The translations under genes and the position numbers were made by a program. From the NCBI RefSeq assembly GCF_009730335.1, contig NZ_CP046315.1, forward strand, positions 992,001-1,056,000: a DNA stretch of 64,000 nucleotides, read 5' to 3'. Every line of letters starts with the position of its first letter. The stretch's first letter is position 1. Below, in pieces: positions 42,886 to 58,889 of the stretch. The stretch comes from Schaalia odontolytica. GTDB lineage: Bacteria > Actinomycetota > Actinomycetes > Actinomycetales > Actinomycetaceae. The notes under the pieces were generated by a model that was not told the origin of the DNA, did no database searches, and saw only the letters and a program-made list of their open reading frames with translations.

Positions 42886-43437
42886 TCAGAGGGAGGAGAC
42901 GAACTCCGCGAGGTGCTTCGCGTGCTCGCGCGAACGCTCCACCATGTCGGCGTGCGCCGCCTCATCCGTGCGATTCGCGTACGACACCCCGTACAGGGGA
43001 AGGCTCCCCGCAAACTCGATGCCCGTCAGCGCACACGTCGCCTTCGCGGGCGTCAGCAAGTCGTTGAAATCGACGGAATCTGGCGCGTAGTAAGCCTGAG
43101 AAGCCCCCGTCGTTACCGACACGACCAGCTTCTTACCGCGCAGAGCCGTACCCGAAGACCCGTGGCTGAAACCGCGCACAAACACGTCCTCCATCCACTT
43201 CTGCAGCAGCGCTGGCCAGCCGTACCACCACAGCGGATACTGCAACACGATGACGTCCGCGGCGCGAAGCTTTTCCTGCTCCGCCTCAACGTCGAACGTG
43301 TACTCCGGATAGAGGTCATCGAGATGATCGATCTCGGCGCCAGGAAGCAGGACCGCAAGCTCCTCCAGGATCGTCTTATTCGCAACCGAATCATCGCCGG
43401 TGCGCGGGTGTCCCGACACAACCAGAACGTTGGACAT
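42886..43437 (-). CDS. NAD(P)H-dependent oxidoreductase, flavodoxin-fold quinone reductase type
   Basis: ATG 43437 is chosen for its GAAAGGAAA site and gives 183 residues. The start MSNVLVVSGHPRTGDDSVANK is the flavodoxin-like FMN-binding loop. DVIVLQYPLWWYGWPALLQKWMEDVFVRGFSHG is the hallmark of the MdaB/KefF/DT-diaphorase family, and TTGASQAYY follows. The enzyme reduces quinones with two electrons, which protects against oxidative stress. It is divergent from the TSUP permease. Confidence 0.9.
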   Translation of the reverse strand: MSNVLVVSGHPRTGDDSVANKTILEELAVLLPGAEIDHLDDLYPEYTFDVEAEQEKLRAADVIVLQYPLWWYGWPALLQKWMEDVFVRGFSHGSSGTALRGKKLVVSVTTGASQAYYAPDSVDFNDLLTPAKATCALTGIEFAGSLPLYGVSYANRTDEAAHADMVERSREHAKHLAEFVSSL

Positions 43438-43567
43438 CGCATTTCCTTTCGTTGATGCGAGGAGTCTACGCCCGCCCGTGGGCCCGTGAACAGGGCCGGG
43501 ACTTCCATTTCGCGCGGGGTGAAGCCTTGTCTCAGAGCGCACAATAACCCAGTACTACAGTAAAAGC

Positions 43568-44368
43568 ATGGCCAACGCGGACTCCCAGCCCCTCACCCTG
43601 AAGCGCATCCTCCTCGTCGCCCTGACAGGCGTAGGCGCTGGATTCCTCTCCGGACTCTTCGGGGTGGGAGGCGGCCTCGTCATCGTGCCCGCCCTGATGG
43701 CGGTCCTCGGCATGGACCAGCGCCGAGCCTCGGCCACGTCGCTCGCCGCCATCATCGTCACCGCCGCCGTCGGCTCGGGTAGCTACGCCCTGCACGGTGA
43801 GGTCTCCTGGGCCGGAGCCGCCCTCCTCGTGGTCGGCGCGCTCGCGGGTTCTCAGATAGGAGTGTGGCTCTTGCGCCGCCTCCCCGCGCCCGCCCTGCCC
43901 TGGATCCTCATTGGCTTCACTGTCTTCGTCATCGTCTCCCAATACCTGCACGTTCCCACGCGAGAGGGAAGCGTGTTGCTGACCCCGGCCTCGTGCGCCC
44001 TCATGATCTTGGTCGGCCTGTGCGCCGGCATCCTCTCCGGTCTGGTCGGCGTGGGCGGCGGATCCGTCATCGTGCCCGGCATGGAACTCGCCGTCGGCGC
44101 GGGAGACCTGATTGCGCGCGGCACGTCTCTCCTCGTCATGATCCCCACCGGCATCGCCGGCACCGTGACCAACCTGCGCCACCGCATGGTCGACCTGCGC
44201 GTCGGCCTCGTCGTCGGCGTATCCGCGGCAGCCGCGACCCCCGTCGGGCGCCTCGTGGCCACGTGGGTGTCCCCGAGCGTCGGCGCGATCCTCTTCAACG
44301 TCTTCCTGCTCTCCATCATCGCCTCGACGGTTCTGAAGATGCGTCGGAAAGCGCGCGCCCAGGACTGA
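43568..44368 (+). CDS. TSUP (TauE/SafE) family permease
   Basis: The 266-residue protein has about eight membrane segments in two homologous halves. Each half opens with the family motif: GVGAGFLSGLFGVGGGLVIVPALM and VGLCAGILSGLVGVGGGSVIVPGM. TSUP proteins export sulfite, sulfoacetate or related anions. The substrate is unknown. The gene is single, ending in a hairpin of the common family. Within it, at about 43984, the same CCCCGGCCTCGTG string occurs in coding sequence. Confidence 0.9.
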   Translation: MANADSQPLTLKRILLVALTGVGAGFLSGLFGVGGGLVIVPALMAVLGMDQRRASATSLAAIIVTAAVGSGSYALHGEVSWAGAALLVVGALAGSQIGVWLLRRLPAPALPWILIGFTVFVIVSQYLHVPTREGSVLLTPASCALMILVGLCAGILSGLVGVGGGSVIVPGMELAVGAGDLIARGTSLLVMIPTGIAGTVTNLRHRMVDLRVGLVVGVSAAAATPVGRLVATWVSPSVGAILFNVFLLSIIASTVLKMRRKARAQD

Positions 44369-44374
44369 ACGAAA

Positions 44375-44408
44375 CGGCCCCGGCCTCGAAAATGCGAGGT
44401 CGGGGCCG
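44375..44408. terminator. 14-bp hairpin of the GAGGCCGGGG family
   Basis: The arms at 44375-44388 and 44395-44408 pair with one wobble around AAAATG. It separates the convergent TSUP and fumC genes. Confidence 0.85.
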
Positions 44409-44437
44409 AAGCGTCAGCCGCTAGCGCGACGGGCGGA

Positions 44438-45847
<1,410 letters not shown>

Positions 45848-45935
45848 AGGTGGCTCCTTCGCGTAGGGCTTACGTACCCCTCTAGGATAGCGCCGCCCGC
45901 GCGTTGAGGCGTGGGGCACTCGTCCTAGTCGCGTC

Positions 45936-47273
45936 CTAGTCCAGGGGCCGAGCCGCGCTCTTTGCTCGGTGCAGCAGCCACCAGGCGCAGGCACACGACA
46001 GGGCGACGAGCGAGAGCGCCAGCAGGAAAGGCGACAGCGGCATCCAGCCGTACAGGGCCGTGGCGCTCACGGGCGCAACGATCCACGTGATCGCGCCGGT
46101 CGCGTTGATGACGCCGGCGATACCGCCCTGCTCGCGCGCGCTCACTGCCAGGGACGCGCCCGCCGAGTAGCCGGGGGAGGCCATGCCCGAGGCGACACCC
46201 ATCGCGAACGTCGAGACTGCCAGCGCCCACAGCGACGGCGCGATCGTCAGGCATGCGAGGGCAACGAGGGCGAGCGTCATGCCCGTGCGCAGCAGCGTGC
46301 GCGGGCTCCACCCCAGGCGCGGAACGACGATCAGCTGCATCAGCATGGCTCCGGCGGCGTTGGCCAGCAGCATGAGGGCGGTCACGGAAACGGCGGGTGC
46401 GGGCTCGAGCCCGCCGCGGTCCTGGACGAGGAAGCCCATCGTTATCTGAACGACGCCGTTCGCAAAGTAGATGCCGAACACCGAAGCGATCCACGGGGCG
46501 ATGCGCCGGTCGGTCCACCGCACGCGCGGGGGCAGTGCGGCGGTGTCCGTCGCCTCGCTCGCGCTCTCCTGCTCCGTCCGTTGTGTCGACGAGGCCGGGG
46601 CCGCTTTCTCGGGGGTCGTATCCTCAGCGCTCAGGCGGGGTAGGCGCCGACTGGGGCGCGCGGAGCCTCCGTCGCGAGGCAGGCAGATGAGTGCGATGGC
46701 CAGGGCGATGAGGACGAAGATCGGGGTGGCGTGCACGGGGCCAAAAATCCACCAGGCACCGAGCGCCGAGGAGACGAGGGAGCCGATCATGACGGACAGG
46801 TTGATCGCGCCGGAGAACGCGGACGTGCCGCGTACGCGCGAGGCCTCGTCGGGGGTCACCTCGGCGACGAGGGCCTGGCCCGTCGGCGGGATCGCCGCGA
46901 CGGCCGCACCGAAGAAGGGGCCGCGCGCCGCCATAATGGCGCCAGCAGCGAGGAAAACACCGACGTAACCGGCCGCGCGCGCCCACACGGCCGCCGAAAA
47001 AAGCGTGCCCGCCGTGAGCGCCAAGAACAGCGCCAACAGGATGACGCGCCTGCGTCCCCAGGCGATCGAACGGCGCCCCCAGAACTGGCTGAGCGCCGTC
47101 ACCGCGGCGGCCGCCAAGGACACGGCAGCGCCCACGATCCACTCGGGCAGATCAAGGGCACGCGACAGCGGAGCGATCGACACGTTGAGCATGTTCTGCG
47201 CCGTGTACGTAAACAGCGCGATCGCCACGAGCGCGCGCAGCGTCGGATTCGTCAGCAAAGGTGATGAGGGCAC
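45936..47273 (-). CDS. Major facilitator superfamily transporter
   Basis: The start is GTG 47273, with AGGA six bases upstream. The 445-residue protein has twelve membrane helices and a long cytoplasmic loop in the middle (about residues 195-250, rich in Ser/Glu/Ala). The loop between helices 2 and 3 reads [12 protein letters not shown], the MFS signature A. It looks like a drug/metabolite exporter; no substrate can be assigned. The middle loop is partly encoded by the GACGAGGCCGGGGCC string that otherwise forms intergenic hairpins. Confidence 0.88.
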   Translation of the reverse strand: MPSSPLLTNPTLRALVAIALFTYTAQNMLNVSIAPLSRALDLPEWIVGAAVSLAAAAVTALSQFWGRRSIAWGRRRVILLALFLALTAGTLFSAAVWARAAGYVGVFLAAGAIMAARGPFFGAAVAAIPPTGQALVAEVTPDEASRVRGTSAFSGAINLSVMIGSLVSSALGAWWIFGPVHATPIFVLIALAIALICLPRDGGSARPSRRLPRLSAEDTTPEKAAPASSTQRTEQESASEATDTAALPPRVRWTDRRIAPWIASVFGIYFANGVVQITMGFLVQDRGGLEPAPAVSVTALMLLANAAGAMLMQLIVVPRLGWSPRTLLRTGMTLALVALACLTIAPSLWALAVSTFAMGVASGMASPGYSAGASLAVSAREQGGIAGVINATGAITWIVAPVSATALYGWMPLSPFLLALSLVALSCACAWWLLHRAKSAARPLD

Positions 47274-47289
47274 AGTGCATCCTACGACG

Positions 47290-47316
47290 AAGGCCCCGCG
47301 CGATGCGCGGGGCCTT
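47290..47316 (-). terminator. Perfect 12-bp hairpin after folA
   Basis: The arms at 47290-47301 and 47305-47316 are fully complementary with a GAT loop. It closes the osmC-thyA-folA operon. Confidence 0.85.
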
Positions 47317-47345
47317 GCTGGACAGGTATCGAAACGGGGAAACGC

Positions 47346-47879
47346 TTAGCGCTGCACCCAGGTGCTCACCTTCCAGCGAGCATCGCCGGAGCGCTCACGC
47401 CACTCGGCGTCGCTGCGCTCCTCGTCCCTGCGCCACAGCGCCGGATCCAGCGCAGGCGCGTGCACGAAGGTCGAGCCCTCGGGAGCGCTCGCGGCCACGT
47501 CCAGCTCCAGGTCGGTCACCACCGCCTCGTCCAGGAGAGGAAGGGTCTCGGCGTAGAGCTGAGCCCCGCCCGTGATCCAGATGTAGGGAGCGTCCGTGCG
47601 CGCCGTTTCCTCGCGTGCGATCCGAAGCGCCTCATCGACGGAGGAGACAACGAGAGCGCCCTCGGCCTCGTACCCGGGCCTGCGGGTGATGACGATGTTC
47701 GTGCGGCCCGGCAGAGCGCGCCCGAGAGCCTCCCACGAGCGGCGGCCCATGATGATCGGGCAGCCCATCGTGGACTCCTTGAAGTGCCGGAAATCAGCGG
47801 GAACATGCCAAGACATGGCCGTGCCCGTCCCAATGATCCCGTTGCAATCCTGCGCCCAAATCGCTCCCAGTTTTGTCAT
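47346..47879 (-). CDS. folA: Dihydrofolate reductase
   Basis: The 177-residue enzyme reduces dihydrofolate to tetrahydrofolate with NADPH. Seen are [16 protein letters not shown] with the folate-binding region, [36 protein letters not shown] with NADPH-binding residues, and [27 protein letters not shown]. It overlaps thyA by four bases, and the two act together: thymidylate synthase oxidises methylene-tetrahydrofolate to dihydrofolate, which FolA recycles. The operon ends in a perfect hairpin. Confidence 0.96.
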   Translation of the reverse strand: MTKLGAIWAQDCNGIIGTGTAMSWHVPADFRHFKESTMGCPIIMGRRSWEALGRALPGRTNIVITRRPGYEAEGALVVSSVDEALRIAREETARTDAPYIWITGGAQLYAETLPLLDEAVVTDLELDVAASAPEGSTFVHAPALDPALWRRDEERSDAEWRERSGDARWKVSTWVQR

Positions 47880-48679
47880 ACCGCGACCGGAGCCTTGATC
47901 GTGGGGTGATGCCGGTAGTCCGTCACCGAAATATCATCGAAGGAGTACTCGAACATCGAAGGAGCCTTCGCGAGCTCCAGGCGCGGGAACGGGTACGGCT
48001 CGCGGCTCAGCTGCTCGGTCACCTGCTCCGTGTGGTTGGAGTAGATGTGGCAGTCCCCGCCCGTCCAAATGAAGTCGCCGACCTCCAGGCCCGCCTGCTG
48101 GGCGAACATGTGAGTGAGCAGCGAATAGGACGCGATGTTGAAGGGCACGCCCAAGAACATGTCCGCGCTGCGCTGGTAGAGCTGCAGCGACAGGCGGCCG
48201 TCGGCCACGTACAGCTGGAAGAACGCGTGGCAGGGCTCGAGCGCCATCTGCGGCAGGTCGCCGACGTTCCACGCGGACACCACCATGCGGCGCGAATCCG
48301 GGTTCGTCTTCAGCGTCTCGAGCACCTGAGAGATCTGATCGATGTGGCGACCGTCCCCGGCGTTCCACGAACGCCACTGGACGCCGTACACCGGGCCCAG
48401 CTCGCCGTCCTCGTCCGCCCACTCGTTCCAGATGCGGATCCCGTTGTCCTGGAGCCAGGACACGTTCGACGAACCCGACAGGAACCACAGGAGTTCGCCG
48501 ACCACCGACTTGAGGTGCACGCGCTTTGTCGTGATCAGCGGGAAGCCCTTCGACAGGTCGTAGCGCAGCTGCGCCCCAAACAGGGAACGCGTGCCCGTGC
48601 CGGTGCGGTCACCCTTGGGGGTGCCCTCACGCATAATGCGCGCCAGCAGGTCCTCGTACTGGCGGTCGACGACGCTCAA
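47876..48679 (-). CDS. thyA: Thymidylate synthase
   Basis: The similarity starts at about [16 protein letters not shown], which places the start at TTG 48679, one base after the osmC stop; longer frames only add unrelated residues. That gives 267 residues, typical of ThyA. It methylates dUMP to d[16 protein letters not shown] binds dUMP phosphate, [14 protein letters not shown] holds the catalytic cysteine, and [22 protein letters not shown] is the family signature. The TTG start and close coupling suggest translation depends on the upstream gene. Confidence 0.95.
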   Translation of the reverse strand: MSVVDRQYEDLLARIMREGTPKGDRTGTGTRSLFGAQLRYDLSKGFPLITTKRVHLKSVVGELLWFLSGSSNVSWLQDNGIRIWNEWADEDGELGPVYGVQWRSWNAGDGRHIDQISQVLETLKTNPDSRRMVVSAWNVGDLPQMALEPCHAFFQLYVADGRLSLQLYQRSADMFLGVPFNIASYSLLTHMFAQQAGLEVGDFIWTGGDCHIYSNHTEQVTEQLSREPYPFPRLELAKAPSMFEYSFDDISVTDYRHHPTIKAPVAV

Positions 48680-48680
48680 G

Positions 48681-49106
48681 TCAGTTGATCCGCTCGTTCG
48701 TCCATGTGTGCGAGGCCGACAGCGCCTGGTCGACGACCGAGTGCTCGATCGTGCAGTTGCGCTTGATCGCGGCATCGGCGCGACGCTTCAGATCCTCGAT
48801 CTCTTCCTCAGACAGTGCGGACATGTCCTGGACCAGCTCGACGTCCACGTGCGTGAAGCGGTCGTTGTCCTGGTCGTAGTCGGCGGAGACACCGACGAAC
48901 TGCTCGAAATCGTCGCCCAGGCGGGCGGCCATGCGCGCGTCTGAACTCATCGCGTTGCAGCCCGCGAGCGCGAGCTTGAGCAGGTCGCCGGGGGAGAAGA
49001 GGCCGGGGCCGTGACCGATGCGGATCTCGGCGCCGTCCTGGTTGCGGGCGACGTACTGACGCACGCCCGTACGCTGCATGTACAGAGACTTAGGTGTATC
49101 ACTCAT
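48681..49106 (-). CDS. OsmC family protein
   Basis: ATG 49106 gives 141 residues and fits the family start. OsmC/Ohr proteins are thiol-dependent peroxidases. The two cysteines are seen as LALAGCNAM and RNCTIEHSV, in the right relative places. The helix [19 protein letters not shown] leads to the second one. It is the first gene of an operon with thyA and folA, a mix of stress and folate genes. Confidence 0.88.
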   Translation of the reverse strand: MSDTPKSLYMQRTGVRQYVARNQDGAEIRIGHGPGLFSPGDLLKLALAGCNAMSSDARMAARLGDDFEQFVGVSADYDQDNDRFTHVDVELVQDMSALSEEEIEDLKRRADAAIKRNCTIEHSVVDQALSASHTWTNERIN

Positions 49107-49131
49107 GGGACCTATTGTGGCGCGAAAAGAC

Positions 49132-49166
49132 CCCACCCGCCCGAAATGCAACGCCGGGCGGGCGGG
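49132..49166. terminator. 12-bp hairpin between DUF2505 gene and osmC
   Basis: The arms at 49132-49143 and 49155-49166 pair with one mismatch. On the minus strand it is followed by a run of T, so it should end the DUF2505 message. Confidence 0.75.
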
Positions 49167-49191
49167 TTTCCTCTCAGAGCGTAGCGAAGGT

Positions 49192-49674
49192 TCAGCGATG
49201 CTCCTCCAGCCACTGCGTGGCCAGCGCCTGCTCGCGCTCCACGACGCGGCCCAGGTGAGCCACCGCCTCCTTCTCGATGCGCCCGCCCAGTAGCGGCACT
49301 CGCACCGACACGTTGCCGGTCACCACGCGAACGCAACCCTCCTCGGTGCCCGCCAGCGTGGACGTGGCCTCGACGGACACCGGGGCGCCGTCCACGGTCA
49401 CTGACGTGCGCGAGGAGGCCCCGGCCTCGTTCGTCGTCCACTCCTCGGTGAAAGCGATGCGCAGATCGGACTTGACAAAGCGTGCGGCCGCCGCCGGAAT
49501 AAGCTCCGGGCGCACGGTGCCGGCGAATGACACGCGCTGGCCCTCCACCGACACGGTGGAGGAACCCTCCACGACAAACTGGCCGAAGCGTCGCTCCAGG
49601 TAGGAGGGGGTCAGGTACATGGTGACGACCTCGTCGACCGTACCGGGATACGACATGGACTGTGTGAATTGCAT
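49192..49674 (-). CDS. DUF2505 family protein
   Basis: ATG 49674 has AGGAG six bases upstream and gives 160 residues. The chain MQFTQSMSYPGTVDEVVTMYLTPSYLERRFGQ, with later VRVVTGNVSVRVPLLGGRIEKEAVAHL, matches DUF2505, an actinobacterial family with a START/SRPBCC-like helix-grip fold. The ligand is unknown. It is divergent from the pdtaS gene; the 97-base gap must contain both promoters. Confidence 0.85.
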   Translation of the reverse strand: MQFTQSMSYPGTVDEVVTMYLTPSYLERRFGQFVVEGSSTVSVEGQRVSFAGTVRPELIPAAAARFVKSDLRIAFTEEWTTNEAGASSRTSVTVDGAPVSVEATSTLAGTEEGCVRVVTGNVSVRVPLLGGRIEKEAVAHLGRVVEREQALATQWLEEHR

Positions 49675-49771
49675 GGTTCTCCTGACGAAAGAAGCGGCGC
49701 CGAAGCGTGTCCCGGCGCTCATTTACAACTAAGGTCCGTCCTCGCGGCCCTTCTCCCTTTAGAGTAGATGC

Positions 49772-51232
49772 ATGCGTAGTCTCATGCAGTTAGCTGAAGA
49801 AGCCTCTTCGACGCCGTTGTCGGAGCAGGACATCGATTGGCTGCACCTCCTCCTCGCGGACTGGCAGGTGCTCGCCGACCTGGCGGCCGCCGACCTGGTT
49901 CTGTGGCTGCCCGCCGACGATGGACGCTTCATCGCGGCCGCGCACTGCCGTCCCGCGACCTCGACGACCGTCCACGTGGACGACATCATCGGCCTCCACC
50001 TGCCCGCCGCCCGCGAAATCGACCTGCGGCGCGCCCTGCAGACCGGGCAGGTCGTGCGCTCGCCCGCCGCCCGCTGGGCCGGCACCTACTCGATGATGGA
50101 AACCTGCGTGCCCGTGTGCCACGACGGGCGCATCATCGCCGTCGTCACGCGCGAGGCTAACCTCTCGAGTCCGCGTCTATCCCTCGGCTTCGAGGGGTGG
50201 ACCGTTGCGGCGGCCGACACCCTGTGCCAGATGATGGCGCGCGGCGAATACCCCTACGACTCCACCCCGCAGGTTACCTCCCACGGTGTCCCGCGAGTTC
50301 TCGACGGCGCCGTTCTACTGGATGCGGAGGGCCGCGTCCAGCACGCGACCCCCAACGCCGTGTCGTGCCTACGCCGCCTCGGCATTCGCACGCACGTGAC
50401 CGGAAAGGTTCTCGCTCAGGAGATCACCGAGGTTATCGGCGACGGTACCCTCATCGAGGAATCCATGGCGGTCGTCGTCATGGGCCGTGCCTCCTGGCGC
50501 GTTGAGATCGCCGCGCGTGCCTCGACCGTCAGCATGCGTGCGCTGCCCCTCGTGAACGGGCGTAAGCGCCTGGGCGCCGTCATCCTGACGCGCGACGTCT
50601 CCGAGGTCCACCGTCACGAGCAGGAACTCATGACTAAGGACGCGACGATCCGTGAGATCCACCACCGCGTCAAGAACAACCTGCAGACCGTGTCCGCGCT
50701 TCTGCGCCTTCAGTCGCGTCGCTCCTCCGAGGAAGCGGTCAAGGTGGCTCTTGCGGAGGCCGAGCGCCGCGTGCAGGCCATCGCGACCGTGCACGCCGCC
50801 CTGTCGCAGAACGTCGATGAGTCGGTTGACTTCGACGAGGTTGCGCGCACGATCGTGCGCATGGCCGGTGCGATCGCGTCCACGGACCACGCCGTCGAGG
50901 TCATCACGACCGGCAGCTTCGGCACGATTCAGGCCGATCAGGCTCAGGCCCTGGCGACCGTCCTCAATGAGCTGGTCGCTAACTCGGTCGAGCATGGCCT
51001 CGCGGACCGTGATGGCCTTATCGAGGTGCGCGCCGAGCGCGAGGGAACGTCCATGACCGTGACCGTCGCAGACGATGGCGTGGGCTTCGTGCCGGGCACG
51101 CCCATGAGTGGCCTCGGCACGCAGATCGTGCATCAGATGGTGCGCGGCGAGCTCAAGGGCTCGATCGAGTGGGCGCCGCGTGAGGGTGGCGGCACGCTCG
51201 TCACGCTCCACGCCAACCTGGACCCCGCCTGA
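49772..51232 (+). CDS. pdtaS: Sensor histidine kinase of the PdtaS type
   Basis: The 486-residue protein is soluble. The N-terminal 150 residues form a GAF-like domain, followed by a PAS-like domain (about 160-280, DGAVLLDAEGRVQHATPNAV). The HisKA_2 dimerisation part has the phosphorylated histidine in REIHHRVKNNLQTVSALLRLQ near residue 297. The ATPase domain has NELVANSVEHG, ADDGVGF and GLGTQIV. PdtaS phosphorylates the antiterminator PdtaR in mycobacteria. No response regulator gene is beside it here. As in mycobacteria, whiB1 is the adjacent gene. Confidence 0.9.
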   Translation: MRSLMQLAEEASSTPLSEQDIDWLHLLLADWQVLADLAAADLVLWLPADDGRFIAAAHCRPATSTTVHVDDIIGLHLPAAREIDLRRALQTGQVVRSPAARWAGTYSMMETCVPVCHDGRIIAVVTREANLSSPRLSLGFEGWTVAAADTLCQMMARGEYPYDSTPQVTSHGVPRVLDGAVLLDAEGRVQHATPNAVSCLRRLGIRTHVTGKVLAQEITEVIGDGTLIEESMAVVVMGRASWRVEIAARASTVSMRALPLVNGRKRLGAVILTRDVSEVHRHEQELMTKDATIREIHHRVKNNLQTVSALLRLQSRRSSEEAVKVALAEAERRVQAIATVHAALSQNVDESVDFDEVARTIVRMAGAIASTDHAVEVITTGSFGTIQADQAQALATVLNELVANSVEHGLADRDGLIEVRAEREGTSMTVTVADDGVGFVPGTPMSGLGTQIVHQMVRGELKGSIEWAPREGGGTLVTLHANLDPA

Positions 51233-51272
51233 TCGGGGATCCGCCCAGACGGTGTGAATGATCAACGAACGA

Positions 51273-51301
51273 GGCCGGGGACCCATTGTGGATCCTCGGC
51301 C
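51273..51301. terminator. Hairpin of the GAGGCCGGGG family between pdtaS and whiB1
   Basis: GGCCGGGGA at 51273-51281 pairs with TCCTCGGCC at 51293-51301 (one wobble). Flanking GATCAA and TTGATC at about 51260-51307 can extend the fold. It is a divergent member of the family. Confidence 0.65.
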
Positions 51302-51339
51302 TTGATCGTCTGTGCGGCACGTGCGGGCACTGTGGCTTG

Positions 51340-51591
51340 TTAGCAGCCTGCGTGGCGTGCGCGCGCGGCGCGGCGCTTGAGGGAGCGGCGTTCTTCTTCG
51401 CTCATACCGCCCCACACGCCGGAGTCCTGATTGTTGTCGATGGCCCACTGCAGGCACACGCCCACGACCTCGCACTCGCGGCACACGGCCTTGGCCTCGG
51501 CGACCTGCCTAATAGCCGGACCCGTGTTCCCGATGGGGAAGAAAAGTTCCGGGTCTACGGTCAGGCATGCTGCCTTACTGCGCCAATCCAT
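51340..51591 (-). CDS. whiB1: WhiB1-type iron-sulfur transcriptional regulator
   Basis: The 83-residue protein has the four cluster-binding cysteines C9, C37, C40 and C46 (CRECEVVGVC), and the GVWGG turn followed by the basic DNA-binding tail SLKRRAARARHAGC. WhiB proteins bind the primary sigma factor and carry a nitric-oxide-sensitive 4Fe-4S cluster. Short length, the start MDWRSKAACL and the location beside pdtaS fit WhiB1. A promoter is expected in the 150 bases upstream. Confidence 0.94.
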   Translation of the reverse strand: MDWRSKAACLTVDPELFFPIGNTGPAIRQVAEAKAVCRECEVVGVCLQWAIDNNQDSGVWGGMSEEERRSLKRRAARARHAGC

Positions 51592-51743
51592 GATCTGTCT
51601 TTCGCTCCTCGTGTCCTGTGCGCCTGGTTCTCTTATGCTCTCTATAAGTGTCCGCTAGGTCATCTTAGTCGTGCAAGGTCGTGTCAACAGTGAAATGGAG
51701 ATGTCACTATGTGTCTGCTCACGACCGGCCAATAAGGTGGGAC

Positions 51744-57290
<5,547 letters not shown>

Positions 57291-57291
<1 letters not shown>

Positions 57292-57303
57292 CGAGGCCGG
57301 GGC
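57291..57303 (+). repeat. Single arm of the GAGGCCGGGG element
   Basis: ACGAGGCCGGGGC begins at the last base of the ligA stop codon. A short GGGCC follows, but no long stem forms. It lies between convergent genes. Confidence 0.55.
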
Positions 57304-57308
57304 GGGGC

Positions 57309-58574
57309 CTAGACGAAGGGCTCGAAGGGGCCCAGCAGCACCTCGCCGACGCGGGTGAGGGTCGAGCGCTTCTCCCACTCGTCGATCGTCAGGCGGCTGG
57401 CCGTCGTCAGGTCGTTCGCGAAAATCTCCTCCATGCGCGCAGCCAGCGGGCGGGAGAAGAACTGCAGGCAGACCTCGTAGTTGCCGCGCATCGACAGGCG
57501 GTCGATGTTCGCCGTGCCGATCGTTGACCAGCGCCCGTCCACCGTCATCGTCTTGGAGTGGACCATCGCGTGACGGTACAGCCAGATCTCCACGCCCTCG
57601 CGCAGCAGCTCGCCGTAGTAGGGGCGCGCCACCCAGTCCGCCAGGATGTGGTTGGAATACTCCGGGATCAGCACCTGGACGCGCACGCCACGGCGGGCGG
57701 CGGCGATCAGGGAGCCGAGGACCTCGCGGTCGGGGATGAAGTACGCCGTCGTAATGAGCACGCGGTCGGTCGCGCGCTCGATCGCGTCGATGTACATGCC
57801 GCGGATCGGGTAGAGGAGGTAGTGCGGCAGGTTGAACTGCGCGGTCACGTCGGCGCTCCATGCGCGCGCACCCTGATCCGGGAGTTCCGGGCAGGTCTTG
57901 GGGCGGAAATGGTTCCAGAAGTCCACGAAGCCGTTTTCCAGTTCCCACACGGCCTCGCCCGTGATGCGCACGTGGGTGTCTCGCCACTCGTTCGCGAACG
58001 GGTCACCGATGTTGTAGCCGCCCACGAAGCCGACCTCGCCGTCGACCACGAGGATCTTGCGGTGATCCTGGCCCGTGCGACGAATGTTCAGGGTGAAGAA
58101 GCCCGAGCGCAGCATCGGGAACTTGCGCACGTGCAGATTCGGCATCACGGGGAACTTGTAGAAGCGCGGATCCTGGTTGAGGACGCCGAAGCCGTCCCAC
58201 ACGCAGAACACCTTGACGCCGCGCTTGGCTGCGTCGATCAGTGCCGTCTTAAAGCGCTGGCCCCAGCGGTCCGAGCGCCAAATGAAGGTCTCGAAATAAA
58301 TGTGATGCGTTGCCCCTTCGACGGCCTCCAACATGTCCGCGTACAGGGAGGTTCCCTCCGTGTACGTGCGCGCCACGGTGTCGCCGATCTGCGTGTCGGC
58401 GGGAGGCAGGGTGGGGAAACCGTGCACGCCACCGGGGATACGGGCGGTGCGCATGCGGTCGATCGCGTGAACGGTCACGACTGCGGCCGCCTGGGCGGCG
58501 AGCAGCGCGATTCCCGCTTTTTTGACGATCGACCACGTCTGCCTGGTGAGTTGGCGTCGCTGTGAAAAGGCCAT
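57309..58574 (-). CDS. Phospholipase D family protein, cardiolipin-synthase-like
   Basis: Starting at ATG 58574 (58592 is possible) the protein has 421 residues. One N-terminal membrane helix (AGIALLAAQAAAVVTVHAI) precedes two HKD motifs. The first is DHRKILVVDGEVGFVGGYN, with H and K followed by D; the second is MVHSKTMTVDGRWSTIGTAN. Such enzymes condense phosphatidylglycerol to cardiolipin, or act on CDP-diacylglycerol. The start overlaps the promoter region of gatC on the other strand. Confidence 0.9.
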   Translation of the reverse strand: MAFSQRRQLTRQTWSIVKKAGIALLAAQAAAVVTVHAIDRMRTARIPGGVHGFPTLPPADTQIGDTVARTYTEGTSLYADMLEAVEGATHHIYFETFIWRSDRWGQRFKTALIDAAKRGVKVFCVWDGFGVLNQDPRFYKFPVMPNLHVRKFPMLRSGFFTLNIRRTGQDHRKILVVDGEVGFVGGYNIGDPFANEWRDTHVRITGEAVWELENGFVDFWNHFRPKTCPELPDQGARAWSADVTAQFNLPHYLLYPIRGMYIDAIERATDRVLITTAYFIPDREVLGSLIAAARRGVRVQVLIPEYSNHILADWVARPYYGELLREGVEIWLYRHAMVHSKTMTVDGRWSTIGTANIDRLSMRGNYEVCLQFFSRPLAARMEEIFANDLTTASRLTIDEWEKRSTLTRVGEVLLGPFEPFV

Positions 58575-58592
58575 ACGGGTAGGATGCCACAC

Positions 58593-58889
58593 ATGTCACG
58601 CATTAGTACTGACGAGGTCGCCCGCGTTGCGGGCCTGGCCCACATCGCATTGACCGACGAGGAAATCACGCGTTTCGCGGGTGAGCTCGACGCGATCGCC
58701 GACGCCGTCTCCAAGGTGTCCGAGGTCGCCACGCCCGAGGTTCCCGCCACGTCCCACCCGATTCCGCTGACCAACGTGTGGCGCGAAGACGAGATTGGGC
58801 AGACCGTGGACCGCGACGAGGTGCTCGCTCAGGCGCCCGCCGCCCAGGACGGCATGTTCCTGGTTCCGCAGATTCTGGGGGAGGACTGA
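58593..58889 (+). CDS. gatC: Asp-tRNA(Asn)/Glu-tRNA(Gln) amidotransferase subunit C
   Basis: ATG 58593 has AGGAT seven bases upstream and gives 98 residues. GatC stabilises the GatA-GatB interface. The motif [27 protein letters not shown] is characteristic, as is the C-terminal [21 protein letters not shown]. It overlaps the next gene by one base (TGATG), so the three subunits are translationally coupled. Confidence 0.95.
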   Translation: MSRISTDEVARVAGLAHIALTDEEITRFAGELDAIADAVSKVSEVATPEVPATSHPIPLTNVWREDEIGQTVDRDEVLAQAPAAQDGMFLVPQILGED